Shown here one piece after another: positions 57,475 through 64,000 of a DNA stretch of 64,000 nt; the stretch's first letter is position 1, and every line of letters begins with the position of its first letter. The notes beneath the pieces are model-generated. The model was not told where the DNA came from, did no database searches, and saw nothing but the letters and a program-made list of their open reading frames with translations. Origin of the DNA: Rhizobium jaguaris (GTDB taxonomy: Bacteria > Pseudomonadota > Alphaproteobacteria > Rhizobiales > Rhizobiaceae); NCBI RefSeq assembly GCF_003627755.1, contig NZ_CP032696.1:310001-374000 (forward strand), given 5' to 3'. The translations under genes were made by a program, and so were the position numbers.

Positions 57475-58061
57475 TCATCCAGCGCACTAAGATCGGCGCC
57501 GCGCATGGCGGCCTTTGCCGTTTGCTTCGGATACGGCCTGCCTGCCTTCGGATGCGCCTCCGCATAGACTCGCGCTGCAACGATCTGTTGTTCCTTTAGA
57601 GAGGGATAGTCGCGCATGACATCTTCGACGGTCGCGCCGGCGTCGAGGAGAGCGGCAATCCGATGCGCCTCGATTTGCGTTCCCCGGATTAGCGGTTCCT
57701 TGCCGGATAGGTCGATTTGAGCAGTGAGCTTGTCGAGTTCCTTCAACTTGCGCTCGACGAAGACCAGGTGCTGACCAATGTCGTAGCGCTGTTTACCGAA
57801 CACGACCTCTTTCGCGAGACCGCGTTTAAGAGAGCTTCGCAACGCCTCGTAGAATTCGGACTGGCTCTTGGGGGTCAGCGCCTGTTTGAGTTCGTCATAG
57901 GCATGGAGAAACACCAGCTCGGCTTGACCGAACTGCCTAATATTCCGACCGCCTCGCTTCACGAGTTGCGGCTTGATCGGCGCCCGCTCGACAACCTTTT
58001 TGAAAATGTCTAGAGGCGCACCAACCACAAAAGCCGCTTGTGCCGTTGTCAGATGTTCCAT
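57471..58061 (-). CDS. Antitoxin partner of PIN toxin (DUF433-like C-terminal domain)
   Basis: 196 residues from ATG 58061: MEHLTTAQAAFVVGAPLDIF (MerR-like/HTH N-terminus), a middle part with FLHAYDELKQALTPKSQSEF, and a C-terminal DUF433-type HTH (GKEPLIRGTQIEAHRIAALL, ATVEDVMRDYPSLKEQQIVA). DUF433 proteins commonly act as antitoxins of PIN-like toxins. An in-frame extension to 58130 lacks similarity. Related in design to the protein at 60040, three genes away, though sequences differ clearly. Confidence 0.8.
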   Translation of the reverse strand: MEHLTTAQAAFVVGAPLDIFKKVVERAPIKPQLVKRGGRNIRQFGQAELVFLHAYDELKQALTPKSQSEFYEALRSSLKRGLAKEVVFGKQRYDIGQHLVFVERKLKELDKLTAQIDLSGKEPLIRGTQIEAHRIAALLDAGATVEDVMRDYPSLKEQQIVAARVYAEAHPKAGRPYPKQTAKAAMRGADLSALDD

Positions 58062-58133
58062 CCTATTACCCTTTCTAATACACCCCAAACATATTAGAGA
58101 GAGTGCAAGGCCCGGACCGACGTGAGCCAAAGA

Positions 58134-59426
58134 CTACGATTGACGCCGCACTTCGTCCACTAGGGTCAGAGTCTCGAGGCGATCGAGAAGCTGCTTGGCT
58201 TTCGATTCTCCGAGCAGTTCAGGCGCCGATGTCGGCCAATGCTCCAGCGCCCGCCTGACTGTGGCCACGACCTCCCGTGTGATCAGCTTGTCGTCCAGGC
58301 GCAGAAAACTTGCGACCCTCTCAAAGCGATGTAGGTTCACACTTTCGAAGCTGTGGGTTTTGACGAACCTCAACGCCATAGTGTCGGACGGCATGTACAG
58401 AACGGTCGGGACGATATCGTAGGCCGGCGACAATCGGATTTCGCCGGGCGCCGGGAAGCGGAAAGACCAGTTTTTGAGATGGTTGTCGCCATTGCCTAAA
58501 AGCACGTCTGCAACAACCCTGCGGATGGCTTCCAATATATCATCGCGATGGTCGGTGCTGAAGCGGCGCACCATGTTGATGATGGTCTCGGTCGTCGCCA
58601 TCGTATATTTTCGATCGCCTATCGCTCCCAGAATTTGGGCCGCGTCTTCGATGTGAATGCGACGATCATCGTCGGCACGGTCGAAGCGATCGACGACGAG
58701 AACGCGCTCACCATGAGCCAACAGTTCCGCAGGGACGCCGCTGATAGCGGTGCTGGAGACAAGCCGGCAGTTTGCTGTTCGCACGCCGATCATCCTTGCC
58801 ATCTGCATGGCCGCGTGTTCAGCCTCCGGCAGCCCTGGGTATCGCTCGCTTGCGACCTTGATGATGCATCGGCCGGTGTTACCGCGACCCGGAACCGTCA
58901 ATCTGTCGCCCTCGACGTTGGCGGTGAACTTGAGCTGGACGCCTGCGAGCGAGAATTTAACCGCGCCGTCAGGCAGCGGAACATCCACGCCATGTACCTT
59001 TTCGATAGTGATTGGCCCGGCTGACGCTGGTATTGCTGTTTCCGGTACGACGAGGATTGCGCCGGGAAGATCGCCACCGAGGCGGGTCAAGACGTCGAAT
59101 TCGTCGTGATCGCCCGGCCCCATTTCGTTCAATACCAGATCCCTAAGGGCGCCCTCCGGAAGCAATCCTGAAAACCACGGTGGCAATGTGCCGTGAAGGC
59201 CAATTTTGTCGCCACGCCGCGCCAGACGATTGCGTGTGCCCTCGTCATCGTCAGGATCGGACCAACCCAGGCTTAGGATTGGCCGCCTTGGATCTCGCAG
59301 GAACGTCTCGGCAACTACAAACGCGACCGCGCCGTCGCTGTCGCGCGTCAGGGTCCCTACTCTAATCTTCCCGAGGTTCTGATCCAGAAGATGGACGCCG
59401 AGGATCGCCGATGATTTCGCCATCAT
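58134..59426 (-). CDS. hipA: HipA-family toxin kinase
   Basis: 430 residues. HipA N-terminal domain (GTLTRDSDGAVAFVVAETFL, GLLPEGALRDLVLN), then the kinase-like core: FSLAGVQLKFTANVEGDRLT, VVDRFDR, catalytic loop GNGDNHLKNWSF and metal-binding SPAYDIVPT. HipA kinases phosphorylate aminoacyl-tRNA synthetases (GltX in E. coli) and cause growth arrest/persistence. The start overlaps the hipB stop (ATGA at 59423). Length is normal. Confidence 0.92.
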   Translation of the reverse strand: MMAKSSAILGVHLLDQNLGKIRVGTLTRDSDGAVAFVVAETFLRDPRRPILSLGWSDPDDDEGTRNRLARRGDKIGLHGTLPPWFSGLLPEGALRDLVLNEMGPGDHDEFDVLTRLGGDLPGAILVVPETAIPASAGPITIEKVHGVDVPLPDGAVKFSLAGVQLKFTANVEGDRLTVPGRGNTGRCIIKVASERYPGLPEAEHAAMQMARMIGVRTANCRLVSSTAISGVPAELLAHGERVLVVDRFDRADDDRRIHIEDAAQILGAIGDRKYTMATTETIINMVRRFSTDHRDDILEAIRRVVADVLLGNGDNHLKNWSFRFPAPGEIRLSPAYDIVPTVLYMPSDTMALRFVKTHSFESVNLHRFERVASFLRLDDKLITREVVATVRRALEHWPTSAPELLGESKAKQLLDRLETLTLVDEVRRQS

Positions 59427-59770
59427 GGTTCCCCATTGTCGTCTTCATCGAGATCGACGAAAAGTTCCTCAAATGCGCTGGCCGCCGCACCTTTGCTCTG
59501 CTGTTCCCCAGCATCGCTAATCAGCTGTCTCACTTCCGCGATCCGGGACTTCGGCAGCAGGACAGGCACAAGGTCAAGGGCATCGCAGATTTCCGCAAAC
59601 AGCGTCAGTCGGTCCCTACCCCGCCGATCGGTCGCAAGGTCCCGTTCGAGTTCCGATATTCGCGCCCGGTCCCGACCGAGTCTTGTCGCAAGTGCAGGCT
59701 GACTGAGACCGCGTTGTTTACGGGCAGCCAGCAGTTGCTCGCCGAGGGTGTTGAAAATCGTGGTGCTCAT
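59423..59770 (-). CDS. hipB: HipB-family antitoxin (Xre HTH)
   Basis: 115 residues with a typical Xre-type helix-turn-helix (LGEQLLAARKQRGLSQPALA, GRDRARISELERDLATDRRG). HipB binds operators upstream of its own gene and neutralises HipA. Coupled by a 4-nt overlap to hipA. The 269-bp region up to the divergent DUF433 gene at 60040 would be the regulatory region for both directions. No strong ribosome-binding site seen at ATG 59770. Confidence 0.9.
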   Translation of the reverse strand: MSTTIFNTLGEQLLAARKQRGLSQPALATRLGRDRARISELERDLATDRRGRDRLTLFAEICDALDLVPVLLPKSRIAEVRQLISDAGEQQSKGAAASAFEELFVDLDEDDNGEP

Positions 59771-60039
59771 GCGGAATGTCGCCCATCTATTGCCGAGTGT
59801 CCGGAATTGCGTACGACCTTAAGATAAACGAGAATGCGGAATTCCGCAACAGGAGGTCATTTCGAGCGAAATAGCGCAACGATTTAACGGTGGCCCAGCG
59901 GCGATTCGATCTTGGCTCGTCCTTATCAACCCAGTGCTTCGAGTCCAACCGGCGACCACCGATCCGTCCCAAGCCTTGATATCGTCCCCGCAAATTATAT
60001 ATTCCGGCCCATCGGAAGAATTAATACGGAGGCTCAACC

Positions 60040-60693
60040 ATGCCCGCAGTTGCCGAGATGCTGAAGGCGAGCGAGGCTGCCGTTGTCTCGCGCGTGAGCC
60101 TGCGCGACGTCAATCGCGTCATCGACGAGCACATCTTGCCAGAAGCGTTCGTATCGCTCGACAACGGTCGTCATGTCCTCGCCGGAGCCTGCTCGCTTAT
60201 CACGTTTTACTTCGAAAGCGCCCGCCGCCTTACCTCGGAAGAACGCCTGTTTACCATCCGGACGGCAGAAGCCCGGCTCGCAAGCGCCCGCAGCCTCCCG
60301 TGGTCCGCTCTATTGCGTGAAGACTGGACCGTGCACCACGAGTTTCTGACGATCGATCTCATGCCCTTTATGAGGGGCGCGAGCGAGCGGCTGGACGACC
60401 TCACCGCGGCGCGGGAAGCCGTGACATCATCGCCCGAGATCCTTGGCGGGACGGCCGTCATTCGGGGCACCCGCGTTCCTGTCCATGATGTTGCCGCGTC
60501 TGTATCCGCGGGCCATTCAACGGAGCGCATTCTCGAAACCTGGCCGAGCCTAGACGCAGAGAAGATCAGGCTCGCGACAATCTATGCGGAAGCTAATCCC
60601 TTGCGTGGGCGGCCCCGCGTCCTGGGCGACCTTCCCGAAGGATCGGTCATCCTCACAGATCGTTGCGTCCCCCGTCGCAGGAAGGCGGGATGA
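60040..60693 (+). CDS. DUF433-domain antitoxin
   Basis: 217 residues after a clear GGAGG (8 nt spacing). N-terminal SLRDVNRVIDEHILPEAFVS is HTH-like; the C-terminal DUF433 domain reads SSPEILGGTAVIRGTRVPVH, STERILETWPSLDAEKIRLA and TIYAEANPLRGRPR, the usual DUF433 end. Partner of the downstream DUF5615-like gene (4-nt overlap, ATGA at 60690). Divergent from hipBA. Confidence 0.85.
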   Translation: MPAVAEMLKASEAAVVSRVSLRDVNRVIDEHILPEAFVSLDNGRHVLAGACSLITFYFESARRLTSEERLFTIRTAEARLASARSLPWSALLREDWTVHHEFLTIDLMPFMRGASERLDDLTAAREAVTSSPEILGGTAVIRGTRVPVHDVAASVSAGHSTERILETWPSLDAEKIRLATIYAEANPLRGRPRVLGDLPEGSVILTDRCVPRRRKAG

Positions 60694-61151
60694 AGTTTCT
60701 GATTGATGAGTGCCTCAGTCCTGAACTGGCCAAGATAGCGCTGGAAAAAGGTTATGGTGAAACGAGCCATGTCGTCTGGATGAAACTCGGCGGCTTGAAA
60801 GACTGGGAGCTCAAACCAATTATTCTCGAGGGCGACTGGACGTTCGTCACCAAGAACTCGGTCGATTTCCGCGGGCCGAAAGACAGGCCGGGAACGAAGG
60901 GCCAATATGCCGACGTCGCCATCCATGTCGGGCTGATCTGCCTCAGCGGCCCACCCGGTATGGACCTCGATATGCAGATCGAATTGTTCGAACAAGCTCT
61001 GGCCGAACTCGACCGTGACGATGATCTCGTCAATCAGGTCCTGGAATTTCCCTCGATGGCGAGGAAGAGCTGCGCGTGCTGCGGTACGCGCTTCCAAAGG
61101 CATAATCATTCACAGTCGGTGAGGAAGGACCGCCTACAAGCTTCATGGTAA
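60690..61151 (+). CDS. DUF5615/PIN-like toxin, C-terminus frameshifted
   Basis: Starts MKFLIDECLSPELAKIALEK with DxxLSPxLA, the DUF5615 PIN-like signature; WTFVTKNSVDFRG provides the second acidic motif. As read the protein has 153 residues, but its tail (FPSMARKSCACCG...) is abnormal: one missing A near 61044 (AAA to AA) would give LEISLDGEEELRVLRYALPK ending at TAA 61103-61105. Activity may survive since the catalytic acids lie upstream. Coupled to the DUF433 gene. Likely an RNase-type toxin, by family analogy. Confidence 0.75.
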   Translation: MKFLIDECLSPELAKIALEKGYGETSHVVWMKLGGLKDWELKPIILEGDWTFVTKNSVDFRGPKDRPGTKGQYADVAIHVGLICLSGPPGMDLDMQIELFEQALAELDRDDDLVNQVLEFPSMARKSCACCGTRFQRHNHSQSVRKDRLQASW

Positions 61152-61283
61152 GCCAGCGGAATGATCGGCGGATGTGGACGGCCAGATACAGTCCCGTTCA
61201 ACGCAGGGTTCCTGCGCTTAAGCCCCCGACAACGCCGAAATTCGTAACGGAGTTGCGGCTAATCTGCTGCGTCACCTTACTCG

Positions 61284-62948
61284 ATGCAAAGCTCAGAGCC
61301 ACCAAGAATGCAGATCGAAGACGTTTCCGTTCGCGGGCCCACAACACTCGATTCGCTGCGCAACGTGGCCTTCCGCTCGATCTGGAGCTCCACGCAGGTG
61401 GCGAACCTCGGATGGTTGGTGCAAACCGTCGCCATCAGTTGGCTCATGGCGACGATCTCCGCTTCGGATCTGATGGTCGCGCTTGTTCAGGCCTCAACGA
61501 CGTTGCCGGCCTTCATCCTTTCCATTCCTGCCGGAGCGATAGCCGATACCTTCAGCCGCCGGTCGGTAATGATCACCGGCTTGTCATTGATTGCGCTGGC
61601 GTCGATTGTCCTGGCGCTCGCCGCTGCCTTCGGCTTCGTCAGCCCCTGGCTCATCCTTGGACTGGGCTTTATGGCGGGTTGCGGATTTGCGCTGAACGAT
61701 CCAGCCTGGCACGCCTCCGTCGGCGATATCCTGGACAAGCGCGATATCCCGGCCGCGGTGACGCTCATGTCGGTCGGTTACAACATGACCCGCAGCATCG
61801 GTCCGGCGCTCGGCGGAGCGCTCCTCGCTTTCCTCGGTCCATTGACGGCCTTCCTTTTTGCCGCGTGCAGCAATCTTGCGCCCCTAGGCGCGGTGTTACG
61901 CAACAAGTGGTACGTCCGCTCGTCTCCTCTGCCTCCGGAGCGGATTTCGACTGCCATTCATGACGGCATGCGCTTTACGGCGCTTTCCTCCGGTATCCGG
62001 GCGGCAATCATACGTGCAACGCTCTTTGGCCTTTCGGCCATTGCCCTCCTTGCCCTTCTGCCGCTCATAGCCCGCGATCAACTGGCCGGCGGGCCGATCG
62101 TCTACGGCGTTCTGTTCGCCGGTTTCGGAACCGGCGCATGCTTCGCCGGCATGAACAATCAGCGTTTGAGGAAGCTGGTTCCTCAGGAGTGGTTGATGGC
62201 GATCGCCTCGGTTGCCCGCGCGCTCTGCTGCATCTCCGTCGCGATGACGTCATCGGTCACCGTGGCAGCGCTCTGCCTTGCGCTTGGCGGTGCCGGCTGG
62301 GTCATCACCTGGACCGGGTTCGACGTCTGGGTGCAGTTGGCCAGCCCACGCTGGGTCGTCGGGCGTACGCTCTCGATCTACTATGCGTTCCTGTCGGGCG
62401 GGATGGCTGCGGGCAGCTGGCTCTGGGGCACCGTCGCCCAGACCTATTCGCTTGCATCTTCTCTCGAACTTGCGGCAGCGGCTCTGTTACTCGTCGCCGC
62501 ATCAGGGTTCGTACTGGCGGTGCATCTGGCGGCAGAGGGAGACCAGCAGGGCTCGGTATATCCGGCGCCAGCGGTGGCGCTTGATCTGAAGCCGAAGCGG
62601 CCCAATTGCAGCGAGGACGGAATAGCCATAGACGACGGCGACCTGGACGTCTTCCTCGATCATATGCGCACTCGCAGATACGCCTTGGCCCGGGCAGGCG
62701 CGCGCGACTGGACGCTCCAGCGAAATCTCCGAAAGCCCTCCCGGTGGACGGAAACGTTCCGCATGCCGACCTGGATGGATTTCCTACGTCTGCATCATCG
62801 CCTTTCTCCATCGGATCAGGACGTCATCCAGCATCTCGCCGCTTTGCATATGAGTGACAAGCCTCCGGAAACAGATCTTGTGATTGAGCGCACAACAGAC
62901 GCACGCCGGAGCCGGAGCCAGCCGGTCACGCGTATGTCGCGTCCTTGA
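61284..62948 (+). CDS. MFS_3-type (EntS-like) exporter with C-terminal extension, second copy
   Basis: 554 residues, close paralogue of 2001-3638: [28 protein letters not shown] (MFS motif A region), [36 protein letters not shown] and a soluble tail (RTRRYALARAGARDWTLQRN, TFRMPTWMDFLRLHHRLS). GC-richer than the first copy. No clear ribosome-binding site at ATG 61284; ATG 61308 (MQIEDVSV) is an alternative. Followed after 12 bp by a small gene and then the third copy, all on one strand, so probably one operon. Cargo unknown. Confidence 0.88.
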   Translation: MQSSEPPRMQIEDVSVRGPTTLDSLRNVAFRSIWSSTQVANLGWLVQTVAISWLMATISASDLMVALVQASTTLPAFILSIPAGAIADTFSRRSVMITGLSLIALASIVLALAAAFGFVSPWLILGLGFMAGCGFALNDPAWHASVGDILDKRDIPAAVTLMSVGYNMTRSIGPALGGALLAFLGPLTAFLFAACSNLAPLGAVLRNKWYVRSSPLPPERISTAIHDGMRFTALSSGIRAAIIRATLFGLSAIALLALLPLIARDQLAGGPIVYGVLFAGFGTGACFAGMNNQRLRKLVPQEWLMAIASVARALCCISVAMTSSVTVAALCLALGGAGWVITWTGFDVWVQLASPRWVVGRTLSIYYAFLSGGMAAGSWLWGTVAQTYSLASSLELAAAALLLVAASGFVLAVHLAAEGDQQGSVYPAPAVALDLKPKRPNCSEDGIAIDDGDLDVFLDHMRTRRYALARAGARDWTLQRNLRKPSRWTETFRMPTWMDFLRLHHRLSPSDQDVIQHLAALHMSDKPPETDLVIERTTDARRSRSQPVTRMSRP

Positions 62949-62960
62949 GGTGAGCACGCG

Positions 62961-63293
62961 ATGAAACCATCCGAAGAGCAGCAACACTCAAATCCGCGTT
63001 ACCTCCGGAAATCGTCAGTCACGGTCGTGCCGACCGAAGGCAATAGCGCCCGGCCTTACACAGCTCCTGACCTGCTGACGGCATCAACCCCAGCCGCGCA
63101 GGCTCATTCGGCTGTCCTTGAACCTGCTTCAACGACAGCCGCTTTTTATTCGATGTTCGATTCAGGTCTTGCCGCGCTGCGCCGACGCAACCCTGTCTAT
63201 TCGCCGAGCGCTGGCAAGCGAACGCTCCGTTCCATCACCGCTGAACGGCTTTCGGTCTCGACGACCGCAGACGACAAGCATGAAAGAGACTAA
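62961..63293 (+). CDS. Hypothetical 110-residue protein between two exporter genes
   Basis: MKPSEEQQHSNPRYLRKSSV..., rich in Ser, Thr, Ala and Arg, with no membrane segment or known domain; the N-terminus contains little secondary structure. It starts 12 bp after the exporter stop, with GGTGAG upstream, and ends 5 bp before the next exporter, so position argues for a real gene in an operon. Function unknown. Confidence 0.5.
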   Translation: MKPSEEQQHSNPRYLRKSSVTVVPTEGNSARPYTAPDLLTASTPAAQAHSAVLEPASTTAAFYSMFDSGLAALRRRNPVYSPSAGKRTLRSITAERLSVSTTADDKHERD

Positions 63294-63298
63294 TCGAC

Positions 63299-64000
63299 AT
63301 GGACGCGATTGATGACAGAGCATCCACAGGCCTGTTGGCGCCGCTGAAGAATTCGACCTTCCGTTCCATCTTCCTCGCGTCCCAGCTTTCGAGCCTGGGT
63401 TGGCTGATGCAGACGGTGGCGCTCAGTTGGCTGATGGCAACCGTTTCGACTTCGGACGTGATGGTTGCGCTGGTCCAGGCTTCGTCCACCCTGCCCGCCT
63501 TTTTTCTTGCGATCTTCGTTGGAGCGATCGCCGACAACTACAGCCGGCGCGCGGTCATGATCGTCGGGCGAAGCTTGATGATGGCAGCCTCCGCAATGCT
63601 GACGATCCTGATGGCCTTCGGCATCACCGACCCATGGATGATCCTCGCCTTCAGCTTCCTGGACGGTTGCGGCATAGCGCTGAGCGACCCGGCCTGGCGC
63701 GCTTCGCTGGGCGACATGCTGGAGCGCCGCCATCTGCCTGCGGCCGTCACCCTTCTCAATGTCGGGTTCAACACGGTGCGCAGCGTCGGCCCGGCTCTCG
63801 GCGGCATCATCGTTGCGGTGTTCGGGCCGCTCGTCACTTTTGCGCTCACCACCCTGGGATTCGTCGCTCCCATCACCGCCTTATGGCGAAACAAATGGAA
63901 GGTGCAGGGGTCATCCCTCCCGCGGGAAGCGTTGATGACTGCCATCTATGATGGACTGCGCTTTACGGCGATATCCTCCGAAATCAAGTCGACGATCGTG
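63299..64000 (+). CDS. MFS_3-type exporter, third copy (cut by window end)
   Basis: Open from ATG 63299 to the right edge, 234 residues visible: [48 protein letters not shown] (motif A region), LSDPAWRASLGDMLERRHLP and [16 protein letters not shown]. It is the third paralogue of the family in this window and resembles 2001-3638 more at its start ([10 protein letters not shown] against APLKNSTFRS). Follows the small gene by 5 bp. Confidence 0.85.
   Translation, partial: MDAIDDRASTGLLAPLKNSTFRSIFLASQLSSLGWLMQTVALSWLMATVSTSDVMVALVQASSTLPAFFLAIFVGAIADNYSRRAVMIVGRSLMMAASAMLTILMAFGITDPWMILAFSFLDGCGIALSDPAWRASLGDMLERRHLPAAVTLLNVGFNTVRSVGPALGGIIVAVFGPLVTFALTTLGFVAPITALWRNKWKVQGSSLPREALMTAIYDGLRFTAISSEIKSTIV

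Overview
The window looks like an accessory replicon (symbiotic plasmid or genomic island) of an alphaproteobacterial rhizobium. The grounds are rhizobial-type protein sequences, the dense mixture of IS3, IS21, IS66, IS110, IS256, IS481, IS630, IS701 and ISL3 relics, and many broken metabolic genes. No rRNA, tRNA, CRISPR array or replication origin was recognised. Replicon and genus are inferred, not proven.

Layout. 1-7.5 kb: aminotransferase end, aldehyde dehydrogenase, an MFS_3-type exporter, a frameshifted pdxJ and a penicillin-acylase-type Ntn hydrolase without a signal peptide. 8.4-15.7 kb: mobile block with an IS3 element abutting a 19-nt group II intron scar, an intact IS21-family element inside an older IS21-family element, and a serine-recombinase module with a damaged catalytic domain. 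16-23.7 kb: catabolic-looking genes (two SDRs, a NodB-fold deacetylase/imidase, an iron alcohol dehydrogenase, a maleate isomerase/arylmalonate decarboxylase-type protein), a lysR gene scrambled by a small inversion and a GMC oxidoreductase cut by IS630. 23.7-29.2 kb: that IS630 copy, split by an IS110 element that carries another IS110 and an ISL3 element. 29.2-32.8 kb: a frameshifted aldo/keto reductase and a ThDP enzyme resembling AruI. 32.8-39.2 kb: debris of IS701, a group II intron, IS66, a second serine-recombinase module and IS110. 39.8-44.9 kb: an ATP-grasp ligase, remnants of an E1-beta-like gene and an ABC ATPase, IS481, an intact IS110 transposase gene and a GNAT-like gene.

45.2-56 kb: a second, apparently identical IS3 copy is followed by what I consider the most interesting stretch: a LuxR-type regulator without a LuxI partner, a convergent 696-residue fusion of a class III aminotransferase with an Fe(II)/2-oxoglutarate oxygenase, a separate isopenicillin-N-synthase-like oxygenase, a DUF2267 protein and a complete GMC oxidoreductase. 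Together with the ATP-grasp and GNAT genes this suggests a small-molecule (amino-acid-derived) biosynthetic locus, possibly under quorum-type control; the product is unknown.

57-61.2 kb: three adjacent toxin-antitoxin-like operons (DUF433-like/PIN, HipB/HipA, DUF433/DUF5615-like). 61.3-64 kb: two more MFS_3-type exporters paralogous to the one near the left end, with a small gene between them, the last one cut by the window edge.

Single-base differences in short homopolymers break several genes (aldo/keto reductase, DUF5615 protein, IS630 and IS110 transposases). Some are shared by repeat copies and so are either real or systematic; others could be sequencing errors.
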